A DNA stretch of 64,000 nucleotides, from positions 496,001 through 560,000 of the forward strand of contig CM071587.1 in the NCBI GenBank assembly GCA_036426205.1. Reading direction: 5' to 3'. Made by a program: the position numbers and the translations under genes. Shown here piece by piece: positions 37,501 through 49,264 of the stretch. Source of the DNA: Ascaphus truei (Eukaryota > Chordata > Amphibia > Anura > Ascaphidae). The notes beneath the pieces were generated by a model that was not told the origin of the DNA, ran no database searches, and was given only the letters and a program-made list of their open reading frames with translations. The first letter of the stretch is position 1, and the number at the start of each line of letters is the position of its first letter.

Positions 37501-40500
37501 GTGACGGAGTGCCTTCATTTTTATGCATTGTTACAGTATGTCATGACATTCAGTGACAGAGTGCCTTCGTTTTAATGAATTGATATGTCATGACATACCG
37601 TGTGCTCACAGCAAAGACATACTGTACCGACATTCAATGATTATGACCTTGATAAATGTGCTCCTATATCTTCTCCACACTATTTACACTATATTATTAT
37701 CTCACTTTTACCCTCTGCAACAGATGTTATAAAAAATAGTATACTGTAGTATAGTATGCTACACCTAACTAATTATTATATACTTAAAATCTCCTATGGG
37801 CAAACACATCATGTACTTCCCCTCATCACCAGTAAGAGGTGCTGTTAGTTCAACCACTGCCTGACTTTGAAGCAGCAGTCCAAGCTGACGTAAATTTTTT
37901 TTCTTCATTTTCCCCCCTTTAATATATGCATCAGTATAATCCACACACACGGATAAGTAATTAGCTTAGTTGCCGATCGTTCCGTTCTCCTGTGATCGAT
38001 CGACGAAGATTCGGCTCGGGGGTTCACTAAATAGTTGTCAGTGCAGCAGAAGAGGACCAAAGATGCAAAGTTCTGTGGGGAAGATCAGGTGACCAGGCAG
38101 TCACCAGATACAATTGGTGCACTGCTAGAGAGAGGGCAGGCTCAAAAAGGGGTGTGCCAGAGCCTGTTTCAGATGAGGAAGGGGATGTGACTTTGTGAAT
38201 GGTTGCTATAGAAACTTGTTACATTAAAATACATTCAAAATGTCATTCAGAGTTGTTGTTTTTTAAATGCTACATGTATTTTTTCATCGTACAGAACTGA
38301 TTTATTGGGTGGCCAACTAATGTCCTTGAGGGCCACCAACAGGCCAGGTATTAGGGATATCCCTGCTTCAGCACAGGGGGCTCAATCAGTGGCTCAGTCA
38401 TTGGCCAACTCCAGTCCTCAGTGGCCACCAACAGGCCAGGTATTGGGGATATCCCTGATTCAGCAAAGGTGGTGCAGTCTTTTACTGAGCCACTGATTAT
38501 GCTGAAGCAGCGGTATCCTTAAAACCTGACCTGTTGGTGGCCCTTGAGGACTGGAGTTGGCCAGGCCCTGATCTAGACAATAATGTTTTTCTTGTTCATG
38601 TCCTATAATTGCTTTAGCGGTCTGCTTTATTATAGTCAGGCAGGGATTGAACTAACAGTTACTGGTAATGAGGAGTGTAATGAGGAGGGCCTCCGAGTGC
38701 CTTCGTTTTCATGCATCGATAAGCAATGACATGCTGTGACGGAGTGCCTTCGTTTTCATGCAATGTCATGACATGCAGTGATGGACTGCCTTCGCGTGCC
38801 TTAATTGCACGCATCGATATGTCATGACATGCAGTGACAGAGTGCCTTCGTTTTCATGCATCGATAAGCAATGACATGCTGTGACAGAGTGCTTTCGTTT
38901 CCATGCAATAACGTCATGACATGCCATGAGAGAGTGCCTTCATGTTCATGCTCTCAGTGTCTCTTTAGAAAGTGCAATGATAGGTGTGAGCAGGAAACAC
39001 ACTCCTGACTGTCTCTTTCTATTTTCAGCTCTCATCTGTCTTTGGCATCTTCCTCCGTGGGACCTGTTGATGTAAGTGACGTGATACAACTATTAACCTT
39101 ATATCAGGGGGCGCAAACTATTCTCCCTGCGCCTCCCCTGCCTGCTCTCACCCCCTGCTCACGCCTCACCCCCCCCCCCCCCCCGGCTCTGCCATCAAAT
39201 GACGCCGCAGGGTCATGTGATGTCTCGTCACGTGACCCCGTGGCGCCATTTAACGCCGGGTTGTATTGGCGAGGCGTTGCTGGAAAGTAAAGGTAATTAA
39301 GGTTGCGGAGGACTCGCGCGATCCCCAGGATTTCATTTAAATGCCTTTGGGGAAGCGCGGGGCCTCTGTAACCGCCGCTTCCCCTCCTCCCCCAAAAAAT
39401 CGTGCGCCCCCTCACCCCCCAACTTTGCGCACCCCTGCCTTAAATATTCAAACTGTTGTTAGAATAATAGGCGGCTGTTAGACTTAAATCCCCAGAAGCT
39501 TGCGGTGCAGAACGCGTCAGGCATTGGGTCCCTCCCCACAACAATGATTTAACCGATCAGTCTCACTGAGACAATCAAATAACCAACAGGTTTTTGGTGT
39601 TTATCAATCATTTAATAAAGTATTTTCAGCAAAATAACACATTTTATATACGTTTCCATTAAAGCTTTTCGTGAGCTGAAGCAGGGGTGGCCAACTCCAG
39701 TCCTCAAGGGCCCACCAACAGGCCAGGTATTAAGGATATCCCTGCTTCAGCACAGGGGGCCCAATCAGTGGCTCCGTCAATCATTGGCCAACTCCAGTCC
39801 TCAAGGGCCACCAACAGATCAGATTTTCAGGATCTCCCTGCTTCAGCACAGGTGGCTCAATCTTCGGCTGAGCCACTGATTGAGCCACCTTTGCTGAATC
39901 AGGGATATCCTGAAAGCCTTACCAGCTGGTGGCCCCTGAAGACTGGAGTTGGCCGCTCCTGAGCTAAAGAATGAATTGTTGTAGTATTCTGGTTGGCTCC
40001 CATTGGTGTGCGGGCCTCTCCTACAATAAGAGGAATTATTATTAACGTACCTTCCTGTAACTCCAGGAACACAGAGGGTCCCTTCAGCAGGTCATGTCAA
40101 TGATTACTGCATTGAGAGATTTCCTCCCCCAGGAGAGAGGGGGGGACATAGCCTTTGCCGTTGCCACAGGCATGGGACGTATAAGTATACTTGGTAGTGT
40201 AGGACCTGTGGATAAGGTCACCTTGATATGGTCACGGGTTTGACATGTTTTGGCCAAAGGATTGAACTAAACAATGAGAAGAACAGAGAAAAAACGCATA
40301 GTGATGACCTCTAAGATGACCTCTGGACGTGGCGTGTATCTTTCTTTGTCTGTTGATGTATCCTCAGAGGACATTATTATTTGTGTCCCGGGCATTTCAT
40401 TTCTTACAGGTGTCTGTGCTAGAAGGACTGGTCGGTAATATCTTCAACTTGGCCTTCTTGCCAACAGTTAATAGTAAGTATTCTCGAGCCAAAGGGTTCA

Positions 40501-42175
40501 CGCTGGGTATAAGTATAGCCAGACAGCTTAACTAGTTCCTTTTGCAAGCACCACAAGTTCTTTGTCTTTTCTTCACTTTATTGGGAAGCAGCAGATATGC
40601 CAAGTTACTTGCAGAGATGGTGGTGTAGTGAGAGAGAGCTTCTCTACAGTGAGGGTGCTTATAGTGGGGAAAAAGTAAAAAACGATATTCTGACCAAGAG
40701 GTGGAAGGCATGAGTAGTGCTTACTTAGCCTGCTGGGGTAGAAAGAAAGAAAACAGAGGGTGTCTCACAGGAAGAGAGACTGGGCTGAGTAAACTCTGAA
40801 TACAGGCAGGGGGCAATGGAACAGACCACTATGCCAGGGGGATTAAGGGGGTTGTCATAGCAACCAGCAAGCTAGGTGATGGAGAAAATATCTAAAAGTA
40901 TCCATTTCCACCTGCACTGGGAATTATAACTGCAGGGAAAGTACAGGCAGTCCTCGGTTATCCAACAGAACCCGTTCTGGAAGTAGCGCTGGATAGTGAG
41001 ACCGTTGTAAAGTGAGTCCCATGTTAATCAGTGGCGGTGAGCGTTGGATAACGCATTCTGGCGTCGGAAAACAGCCCTTAGGGTTGCATTGTAAAGCGCT
41101 GGATATGCCATTCGTTGTAAAGTGAAACGTTGGATAGCGAGGAGTACCTGTACTTCTAAATAAAGGGCTAGCAGGCAGAGCTGCAAAGAAGGGGGCGGGG
41201 GGGAGGGAACAGGAGGAGCAGAGATTGATAATCCTGTTCCAGGACAGTAAGGAGCGCTGAATGTCACTGCACATTGTGTTAAATCCACTGCACATTGTTA
41301 CTTTGCTGTTGTTAAATGTGGTGTTTTCTAAATGTATTTATATATCACCATCCTGGTACACACAAGACATAATAATATAACACGCAATGGGAATAAGCGG
41401 GCTCGGCATAAAAGTAACAATAGGAAAGGGACTCCCTGCCATGAGCTTACGATCTAAGTTTGTAAGTACAGCTCAACCCCGTTATAGCGCGATCCGTTAC
41501 AACGCGGATCCGCATATAACGCGGTGTAAGCGTGGCTCCCAATTTTCGTATTTATGAATACTTTACAACACGGTTATTGGGGTCTTAAATACTTTACTGT
41601 ACAATGCATACAATTGTACATTATTTCCAACGCGATCCGCTAATACTGTAATGTGATTTGATTCTTTGGACCCCAAGCACAGCGTTATAAGGGGGTTGAG
41701 CTGTAATAGGGAATTTGATAGGAAGCCAGGAGAGTGATTTCAGCAGGGGAGATGCTGAGACAGATTTAGGAAAGAGTAGAGTGATTCTGGCAGCAGCGTT
41801 TAGGATAGATTGTAGGGGAGAGAGGGGAGAGGCAGGAAGGCCGGACAGCAGGAGGTTTCAGAAGTCGAGGCGGGAAAGAATGAGGGCCTGAGTCAGAGTT
41901 TTAGCAGTAGAAGGACAGAGGAAAAGGCGTATCTTTGCAATGTTAAGATATAGGAGCCAAAAGGCCAATACCTAAAAGGAAGCTTCCCAGTGCATCTCCC
42001 CAACACCTCAATATCTTCTGTTTATCTATATACAACGTATGCAGAGAGATAATCAGCCCAAGGATTGATATATAAATACACCACGGTAGATTGAATTTTT
42101 AGTGCTATACCAAGTTTCATCTGAACGCCAAAACTAAAAGAAATGACTAATGACTCATATAAACTCTGTATATAC

Positions 42176-42206
<31 letters not shown>

Positions 42207-45200
42207 ATCCATGTCCCTAACGCACTTGTGTTGCATTGCAGCTGTAGTAGGAGCTGGAATCCCTCTCCCACGGCTGATGAATATAGATTTTAGCGACGCC
42301 AACATCGACATTCTTAATGTAAGAATACCAATAACAAATCATCTACGCGTATCCCCTATTTTATTGCTCTGTTGTGTATTTCATTGTCGTATTGTGTGTG
42401 CATTTCATTGTCCTGCTGTGTATTTCTTTCTTGTATTGTGTGTATATGTCATTGTTGTATTGTATGTGTGTATTTCATTGTCGTATTGTGTGTATATTTC
42501 ATTTTCCTGATGTGTATTTCATTGTTGTATTGTGTGTATATGTCATTGTCGTTCTGTGTATTTCTTTGTTGTATTGTATGTGTATTTCATGTACTGCTGT
42601 GTATTTCATCATTGAAGTGTGTGTATTTCATTGTAGTATTGTGTGTGTATTTCATTGTTGTATTGTGTATGTATTTCATTGTTGTATTGTGTGTGTGTAT
42701 TTTATTGTTATATTGTCTTTGTATTTATTGTCCTTTTCTGTATTTCTTTGTCATATTTTGTGTGTATAATTCTTTCATCTGCCTATTTGTGTGTGTACAG
42801 TACTTCATTGTCGTATTGTGTGTATTTCATCGCTGTATTTTGTGTATTGTCGTATTGTGTATTTATTTGTTGTATTGTGTGTGCATTTTAAGGTCATACT
42901 GTGTATTGTGCGTGTGTGTGTGCATTTCATCGCTGTATTCATTTCACCAAGCAGATTGATTGCGGGTAGTGCTACCTTTAAGCGGAAGCCTCTAGTGCTT
43001 CATAGATGAAATTATTATATCGCTTTTGAAACGTCCATGGATTTCTGCATCATTTTGTTGTGTTGTTCCTGAGCAGCGCTACCTGTCTGTAACACTACTT
43101 TATACCGAGCAGTGCTGTCTCTCTGTAACACTCCTTTATACCAAGCAGCGCTGCCTCTCTCTAACACTCCTTTATACCGAGCAGCGCTGCCTCTCTGTAA
43201 CAGTCCTTTATACCGAGCAGTGCTACCTTTCTGTAACACTGCTTTATACCGAGCAGCGCTGCCTCTCTGTAACACTCCTTTATACTGAGCAGAGCTGCCT
43301 CTCTGTAACACTCCATTATACCGAGCAGCGCGGCCTCTCTGTAACACTCCTTTATACCGAGTAGAGCTGTCTCTCTGTAACACTCCTCTATACCGAGTAG
43401 AGCTGTCTCTCTGTAACACTCCTCTATACCGAGTAGAGCTGTCTCTCTGTAACACTCCTTTATACCGAGTAGAGCTGTCTCTCTGTAACACTCCTCTATA
43501 CCGAGCAGCGCTGCCTCTCTGTAACACTCCTTTATANNNNNNNNNNNNNNNNNNNNNNNNNNNNNNNNNNNNNNNNNNNNNNNNNNNNNNNNNNNNNNNG
43601 GGTATTTCATTGTCGTATGTGTGTATATTTCATTTCCTGATGTGTATTTCATTGTTGTATTGTGTGTAATGTCATTGTCGGTCTGTGTATTTCTTTTGTT
43701 GTATGTATGTGTATTTCATGTACTGCTGTGTATTTCATCATGAAGTGTGGTATTTCAGTGTATTGTGTGTGTTTCATTGTGTATGTGTATGTATTTCATG
43801 TGTGTTATTGTGTTGTGTATTATTGTTATATTGTCTTTGTATTATTGTCCTTTTCTGTATTTCTTTGGTATTTTTGTGTGTATAATTCTTTCATCTGCCA
43901 TTTGGTGGTGTACAGTACTTCATTGTCGTATGTGTGTATTTCATCGCTGTATTTTGTGTATGTCGTATTGTGTACTTATTTGTTTATTGTGTGTGCAATT
44001 TAAGGTCATACTGTGGATTGTGTGCGTGTGGGTGTGCATTTCATCGCTGTATTCATTTCACAAGAGATTGATGGGGCTAGTGCTACCTTAAGGGAAGCCT
44101 CTAGTGCTTCATAGATGAAATATTATAATCGCTTTTGAAACGTCCCTGGATGCTGCTATTTTGTTGTGTTGTTCCGGCACGCTACCGTCTGTAACACACT
44201 TTACGAGCAGTTGTGTCTCCGTAACATCCTTTATACCAGACGCTGTCTCTCTAACCCCTTTATCGAGCAGCGCGCCCTCTTGTACGCAGTCTTTATACCG
44301 AGCAGTGCTACTTTCTGTAACACTGCTTTATACCGAGCATCGCTGTCCTCTTGTAACACCCTTTATACGAGCAGAGCGCCTCCTCTGAACACTCATATAC
44401 CGAGCAGCGCGGCTCTTCTGTTAACACTCCTTTATACCGAGTAGAGCTGTCTTCTCTGTAAACACTCCTCTATACGAGTAGAGCTGTCTCTCTGTAACAC
44501 TCCTCTATACCGAGTAGAGCTGTCTCTCTGTAACACTCCTTTTATACCGAGTAGAGAGCTGTCTCTCGTAACATCCTCTATACCGAGCAGCGCTGCCTCT
44601 CTGTAACACTCCTTATAACGAGCACGCTGTCTCTCTGTAAAACACTCCTTTATACCGAGCAGCGCTGTCTCTCTGTAACACTCCTTTATACCGACAGCGC
44701 TGTCTTCTGTACACTCCTTTATACCGAGCAGCGTTCTCTCTGTAACACTCCTTTATACCGAGCGCGCTGTCTCTCGTAACACTCCTTTAACGGCGCGTTC
44801 TCGTAACTCTTTATACCGACGCAGCGCTGCCTCTCTGTAACACTCCTTTCACACCGAGCAGCGCGGTCTCTCTGAAACCTCCATTATACCGAGCCGAGCA
44901 GCCTCTCTGTAACACTCCTTTGATACCGAGCAGCGCTGTCTCTCGTAACACTCCTTTATACCGAGCAGCGCTGCCTCTCTGTAACACTCCTTTATACCGA
45001 GCAGCGCTGTCTCTCTGTAACACTCCTTTATACCGAGCAGCGCTGTCTCTCTGTAACACTCCTTTATACCGACAAGCGCTACCTCTCTGTAACACTCCTT
45101 TATACCGAGCAGCGCTGCCTCTCTGTAACACTCCTTTATACTGAGCAGTGCTGCCTCTCTGTAACACTCCTGTATACCGAGCAGCGCTGCCTCTCTGTAA

Positions 45201-47440
45201 CACTCCTTTATACCGAGCAGCGCTGCCTCTCTGTAACACTCCTTTATACCGAGCAGTGCTGCCTCTCTGTAACACTCCATTATACCGAGCAGTGCTGCCT
45301 CTCTCTAACACTCCTTTATACCGAGCAGCGCTGCCTCTCTGTAACACTCCATTATACCGAGCAGTGCTGTCTCTCTGTAACACCCTTATTACGAGCCCTG
45401 CTCGCCTCTCTGGAAAACTCCTTTATACGAGCAGTTCTGTCTCTCTGTAACACTCTTTAAACGAGCATTGCTGCTCTCTGTAACACTCTTTATACCGAGC
45501 AGTGCTGCCTCTCTGGAACACTCCTTTTATACCGAGCAGCGCTACCTCTCCTAAACACTCCTTATACCGAGCAGCGTGCTTCTGTAACACTCTCCTTATA
45601 CCGAGCAGTGCTGCCTCTCTGTAACACTCCTTTATACCGAGCAGTGCTAACTCTCTGTAAACATCCTTATACCGAGCAACGCTACCTCTCTGTAAAATCC
45701 TTTATACCGAGCAGTGTGTCTCTGTAACACTCCTATATACCGAGCAGCGCTGCCTCTTGTAACAATCCTTTATACCGAGCAGTGCTGCATCTCTGTAAAT
45801 TTCCTTTATAACGAGTGCAGCGCTGCTCTCTGAACATGCTTTATAACCGAGCAGCGCTTCCTCTCTGTAACACTCCTTATACCGAGCATGCTGCCTCTCT
45901 GAACACTCCTTTATTAACCGAGCAGCGCTACCTCTCTGTAACAACTCTTTATACCGAGCAGCGCTACCTCTCTGTAACACTCCTTTAACCGAGCAGCGCT
46001 CGCTCTCTGTAACACTCCTTTATACCGAGCAGCGCTGCCTCTCTGTAACACTCCTTTATAACGAGCAGCGCTGCCTCTCTGTAACACTCCTTATACCGAG
46101 CAGCTGCTGCCTCTCTGTTAACAATCCTTTATACCGAGCACTGCGTCTCTGTAACACTTTTATACGAGCAGTGCTGTCCTCTCGTAACACTCCTTTTAAT
46201 ACCGAGACAGCGCTGCCTCTCTGTAACACCCTTTATACCCGAAGCAGAGCCTGCCTTCTCTGTAACACTCATTTATACCGAGCAGCGCTGTCTCTCTGTA
46301 ACACTCCTTTATACCGAGCAGCGTGTCTCTCTGAACACTCCTTTATACCGACAGCGCTCCTCTCTGTAACACTCCTTATACGCGAGCAGCGCTCTCTCTG
46401 AACACTCCTTTTACCGTGCAGCGCTGCTCTGTAACATCCTTTATAGACATGCCTGAGACCTTATATTAACACTCCTGTATACCGAGCAGCGCTGTCTCTT
46501 AACATCCTTCTATACCGAGCAGCGCTACCTCTCTGTAACACTCCTTTATACCGAGCAGGCTTGCCTCTCTGTAACACTCCTTTTACGAGCAGCGCCTGCC
46601 TCTCTGTAAAACTCCTATATACGAGAGGCTGTCTCTCTGTAACACTCCTTTATACCGAGCCCTGTGCCTCTCTGTAACATTTTATACCGAGCAGTCTGTT
46701 TCTGTAACACTCCTTTATACGAGCATTGCTGCCTCTCTGTAACACTCCTTTATACCGAGCAGTGTACCTCTCTGTAACACTCCTTTATACCGAGCACTGC
46801 TGCCTCTCTGTAACACTCCTTTATACCGAGCAGCTCGCTCTGTATAACACTCCTTATACGAGCAGTGCTGCCTCTCGTAACACTCCTTTTATACCGAGCA
46901 GCGCTGCTCTCGAAACACTCCTTTATACCGAGCAGCGCTCTGCCTCTCTGTAACACTCTTTATACCGAGCAGCGCTACCTCTTGTAACACTCCTTCTATA
47001 CCGAGGCAGTGCTGTGCCTCTGTAACACTCCTTTATACGGCAGCGCTTTTCTGGCCTAGCTGCCTCTCTGTAACACTCCTTTATACCGAGCAGCGCTGCC
47101 TCTCTGTAACACTCCTTTATACCGAGCACTGCTGCCTCTCTGTAACACTCCTTTATACCGAGCAGCGCTGCCTCTCTGTAACACTCCTTTATACCGAGCA
47201 GCGCTACCTTTCTGTAACACTCCTTTATACCGAGCAGCGCTGCCTCTCTGTAACACTCCCTTATACTGATAATAATCCAACTCTACCATACAGCCCCATG
47301 TTTACAGACCAACCCATAACCCCCCATATTTAACTCCTCACACACACATTCCTGGCAGGGGACGCTCACTCTCAGTTTTAGAATGATGAGTCGTTTTTTC
47401 TGCTTCCAATTCCCAGGACCTTGTGGTGTTATCTACGTAA
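25422..47440 (+). CDS. Gene B: two-domain BPI-fold protein (BPIFB-like) with Gly/Leu-rich segment
   Basis: Fifteen coding exons are supported: 25422-25548, 31061-31676, 32289-32393, 33195-33338, 34483-34546, 35287-35347, 35603-35694, 35772-35957, 36132-36185, 36719-36889, 37332-37399, 39029-39071, 40410-40473, 42242-42318 and 47417-47440 (stop). All have GT/AG borders and matching phases, and they sum to 1896 nt (631 codons plus stop). Domain order: signal peptide; Gly/Leu segment (about residues 60-245); BPI domain 1 with Cys in IEDC and LCPVVN; the family hallmark [18 protein letters not shown]; linker with MPPMMD; BPI domain 2; C terminus DLVVLST. The 64, 61, 92 and 64 nt exons are the usual sizes in this family. 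Known: BPIFB proteins are secreted and bind lipids or LPS, often in mucosa. Which mammalian BPIFB is orthologous cannot be told by eye. Confidence 0.92.
25560..26290 (+). repeat. 36/40-base minisatellite in intron 1 of gene B
   Basis: About 19 tandem units of caggtaaagaagggaagtac followed by agtattcccagtg, alternating with versions that have caagtgt before the cag. The array starts within 20 bases of the exon 1 donor. Most units hold CAG|GTAAAG, a good 5' splice-site match. Confidence 0.85.
26425..26610. repeat. Fold-back element with hammerhead-like centre
   Basis: The inverted arms contain ttacaagctttccaacct and aggttggaaagcttgtaa. The centre is CCGATGAAGGACCCTGAAAGG, on the hammerhead CTGATGA...GAAA pattern. 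Lies in intron 1 of gene B. Confidence 0.6.
27915..28105 (+). repeat. 77-base CpG-rich tandem repeat
   Basis: About 2.5 units with aagcgcggcgcggccctcct and ccccagccgcaaa, period 77 bases. Confidence 0.7.
28230..30065 (+). repeat. CACCCACCCAGTCAGT minisatellite, 1.8 kb
   Basis: Degenerate 4-base-based array (CCCA, GTCA) with higher-order units such as ccgacccacccactcagtca. It produces a 671-codon open frame of Pro, Thr, Ser and His that has no gene signals and should not be called as a protein. Confidence 0.85.
30295..30590. repeat. Fold-back element with hammerhead-like centre
   Basis: The arms share cagcagggatgatggcacaa and acttcattgagtgct in inverted order. The centre is ATGATTGAAGATCC, loop, GGATCGAAACGTTG at 30448-30485, with a pairing stem between CTGATGA-like and GAAAC-like boxes. 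Confidence 0.65.
31061..31676 (+). CDS. Gene B exon 2: Gly/Leu-rich repeat segment
   Basis: After acceptor aatgtttcag the frame reads [20 protein letters not shown] and then about fifteen tandem variants of [15 protein letters not shown]. An Asp/His-containing break ([16 protein letters not shown]) and a last block, [17 protein letters not shown], follow. The donor is gtaagtt at 31677. It is the shorter, degenerate counterpart of the gene A repeat exon and sits immediately before the first BPI strand, as GGLLGGLLG does in SPLUNC1. No Cys. Homogeneous 39-nt-type units at 31310-31450 suggest recent unit exchange. Confidence 0.88.
32651..33099. mobile_element. ATCCGC-rich TIR element
   Basis: Ends tagggatcgg and ccatctcta (hAT-like TAGAGATGG). 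The interior is full of atccgcgga and cggattt motifs and has a poly-C run at 32711-32739. Copies at 51467 and 55870. Confidence 0.55.
35006..35190. mobile_element. hAT-like palindromic MITE (GGGGTGGCCAAC family)
   Basis: Ends caggggcggacagctccag and ctggagttggccatccctg, both arms intact, in the gene B intron after the 64 nt exon. Confidence 0.65.
36345..36600 (-). repeat. Dispersed repeat (TTCAACCTATGC family)
   Basis: Contains gccaattcttggagtcaaga, then ggaatttatttttcccctta and tgagatatc. The same family lies at 36995-37210 and, in the other orientation, at 63560-64000. Confidence 0.6.
36995..37264 (-). repeat. Dispersed repeat (TTCAACCTATGC family) plus GTAACCAT array
   Basis: Similar to 36345-36600 and followed by an 8-base array (gtaaccat/gtaactat) at 37195-37262. 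Confidence 0.6.
37430..37600 (+). repeat. TGTCATGACATGCAGTGACGGAGTGCC minisatellite, part 1
   Basis: Three units of about 60 bases in a gene B intron. Further units lie at 38690-38960. Confidence 0.65.
38305..38573. mobile_element. hAT-like palindromic MITE, compound copy
   Basis: Two left arms in tandem and one right arm of the GGCCAACTCCAGTCCTCA family, so unequal exchange or nested insertion has occurred. Confidence 0.6.
38690..38960 (+). repeat. TGTCATGACATGCAGTGACGGAGTGCC minisatellite, part 2
   Basis: Four or five more units of the array at 37430, separated from it by 1.1 kb with a compound MITE. Confidence 0.65.
39684..39964. mobile_element. hAT-like palindromic MITE, compound copy
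   Basis: The same compound arrangement as at 38305: left arm, second left arm, then inverted right arm. Confidence 0.6.
40944..41150. mobile_element. Tigger-like MITE (CAGGCAGTCCTCGG family)
   Basis: About 207 bases flanked by TA. The left end, caggcagtcctcggttatcc, is matched by an inverted right end, ggatagcgaggagtacctg. Lies in a gene B intron. Confidence 0.65.
41469..41703 (+). mobile_element. Tigger/pogo-like MITE (CAGCTCAACC family)
   Basis: Same ends and length as the 6594 element, flanked by TA, in a gene B intron. Confidence 0.75.
41707..41950. repeat. Purine-rich dispersed repeat, unclassified
   Basis: Contains gaagccaggagagtgatttc and gcaggaaggccggacagcag. Looks like interspersed repeat DNA without a coding frame. 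The family is not certain. Confidence 0.35.
42345..42945 (+). repeat. TGTATTTCATTGTCGTATTG minisatellite
   Basis: About 25 degenerate units of 20-28 bases in the last gene B intron. It gives Cys/Ile/Val-rich open frames in all three forward phases that are not genes. The noisy copy follows the gap at 43600-44050. Confidence 0.8.
43078..43536 (+). repeat. 36-base minisatellite, clean part before gap
   Basis: Tandem units of gcctctctgtaacactcctt, then tataccgagcagcgct (36 bases), about 13 copies, ended by the N run. Confidence 0.9.
43537..43599. other. Assembly gap (63 N)
   Basis: A run of N inside the 36-base minisatellite. Confidence 1.
43600..47265 (+). repeat. Noisy duplicate and continuation of the 36-base minisatellite
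   Basis: 43600-44160 repeats 42490-43075 with many indels. About 44165-47050 is noisy 36-base array with a cleaner island at about 44890-45380, and 47060-47265 is clean again. The real array may be one tract. It ends 150 bases before the last coding exon of gene B. Confidence 0.75.
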
Positions 47441-47449
47441 ACCTGCCAG
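47417..47449 (+). CDS. Gene B last coding exon
   Basis: The exon follows acceptor ttcccag and encodes DLVVLST then TAA (47438-47440), the short C-terminal strand usual in the BPI family. A strong donor (CCAG|gtaaag) lies only nine bases after the stop, so translation ends in the penultimate exon but too close to the junction to trigger nonsense-mediated decay. Confidence 0.8.
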
Positions 47450-48044
47450 GTAAAGTATGTCTGACCACCCCCCCCCCCCCCCCCCCCCCCCCAATCCCCC
47501 ACCCTCCTCCCAACCCCACAACCCCCTTGTATAACAGAGAGAACAAGAGACGCCCTGGGGGACCCACACTCAATGTTTGTCTTGACTTACCCAGCCTCGA
47601 GCTGGACCCCTCTCCCATTCCCACTAACCACAGCAGGCCACTTCTTGGGTGGAAAATCGGTCACAGCCTTAATCATAGCAAACAACCATCAAGATACATA
47701 TAACTGTATCCCAACTAGAGACCCAGCCAGATTGCTCCGCTAACATCCACCAAGAGCTTGAGGAAGACCCCAACCCAAAAGCCCCACTCCTTCACGCCTA
47801 AAAACATGGGGGGTGGGAAGTTTGCTCCACTAGATCCTTGAAGAAAGAGGGAGGTAAGATCCCTCAAATCCCCCCCCCCCTTAAGTACCCTTCCTTATAC
47901 CCATCCCTGGCCTAACCTCACTGCCCCTAGGGGAGGGACTCCTCCTCTACCTTAAGTGATGCCACCCCTTCCCTTGCAGGCCAAGGGCTTTCTATCTGCC
48001 TCTCACCGCAGGATGAAGGAAGATCCCCTTGTTGCAGCAGCTGT

Positions 48045-48130
48045 ATGACACACGGAGGCTGCATGACACACGGACGCTGTATGACACACGGAGGCTGGAT
48101 GACACACGGAGGCTGGATGACACACGGATT
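48045..48130 (+). repeat. 18-base tandem repeat in gene B 3' exon
   Basis: Five units of gatgacacacggaggctg in the predicted 3' UTR exon. Confidence 0.8.
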
Positions 48131-48217
48131 TACAGATATGCAGCGTGTAGCACTGTCAAGGATTCACAATTGCATTCTGGGACAGGGAAACAGTAATAAT
48201 TGGGTCACCATTCTATC

Positions 48218-48223
48218 AATAAA
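48218..48223 (+). terminator. Gene B poly(A) signal candidate
   Basis: AATAAA is followed within 20-40 bases by GT-rich sequence (actgtctgtgtaaag), as expected for a cleavage and polyadenylation site. Confidence 0.5.
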
Positions 48224-49264
48224 GGAGATTACTGTCTGTGTAAAGTGGCATAGTATACCTTGCTTATAGATCATGGCGCAGATTTGCTAAGCAGTGCTAT
48301 GCTATAAGACACCTTGCAACCTGTTCAATGAATGGTGTGTGTTTGTGTGTGTGTGTGTGTGTGTGTTATTACTGTGGCATAATCAGCAAGAGGCCAGGTC
48401 AGTATAAAGACCACAAGCTTATTACAGCGTAATTTTAACATATATTTAATGAAAATTATTACATGTCAACATTTATAACTTCTATACCCTAAACATTTAC
48501 TGGACGACCTCAAGTGAGTTTCAGTGTGAAACCTTCATTTTGCTGCCAAAGCAACTAGTATGCAGCAGAGGGTCCCCAAGGACCACATCCCACACCCTCT
48601 GCCAGCAGGCTGCGGGCGCCTGCCGAAGAAGAGCCCGGCTCTACCCATTCAAAAGTAACAGAAGAATCCCCTTATCAGCACAGCGCGCTAATTCTGTGAT
48701 ACAGAAATCACCGTTTCTGGTTTGTACTTACTGATCTGCTTCTGAAGTGAGAGAGACCCCTGGCAGGCTTCTTGTAGACCCTCCTTCCAAAACCCTGTGA
48801 TAGGAGTCGATTATTCCAAAATAGCCAAACACACACATAGCGTTTTGAAACGAACAACAATTTGGGACTCACATATAATCTTCTGAAAGAAATGCCTATG
48901 AATATATGTTTATTTTTTCTCATTTATGCTTCATTTTGGGCAACGAGATGACCATTAGCCAAAATGGACAGATATCTTCTCTATCTCACGATGAGTGCGG
49001 AACACAATGTAATATAATCACAATGGAGGGGGGATGCCATACAATGTCACAAACTCTGAAATCATGTCACCTGGAATAACACAAACTCATGCAGAGCGTG
49101 GAACCAAAGGCGTGCAAGAATGTCGCCGTTGTTATTATTCACCTTGTTTAACGTAGATGGGTACATTGTTGAGGCAATTCCCAGGGCAATAAAGAAGGTG
49201 AGAAAGACTGGCGGACTTTAGAATAAAATCAGAATTTATTTCTAGGCCATAATGAAACATACTA

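Larger units (their letters stand above)
47980..48240 (+). other. Gene B 3' untranslated exon (predicted)
   Basis: A polypyrimidine tract and acceptor (cttcccttgcag) end at 47979, and AATAAA lies at 48218-48223. BPIF genes commonly end with a non-coding last exon. The exon contains an 18-base tandem repeat at 48045-48130. Confidence 0.55.

Noticed and set aside
42372..42959. 195-codon Cys/Ile/Val frame resembling a membrane protein
   Set aside because: All three forward phases are open because the TGTATTTCATTG repeat lacks stops. It is intronic.
43078..47265. CRISPR-like array (36-base repeats)
   Set aside because: Units are contiguous without spacers, in a eukaryotic intron. It is a minisatellite.
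43015..47289. Open frames such as repeated [12 protein letters not shown] and [12 protein letters not shown] on the - strand
   Set aside because: They are translations of the 36-base (frame-preserving) minisatellite in an intron and noisy duplicate.
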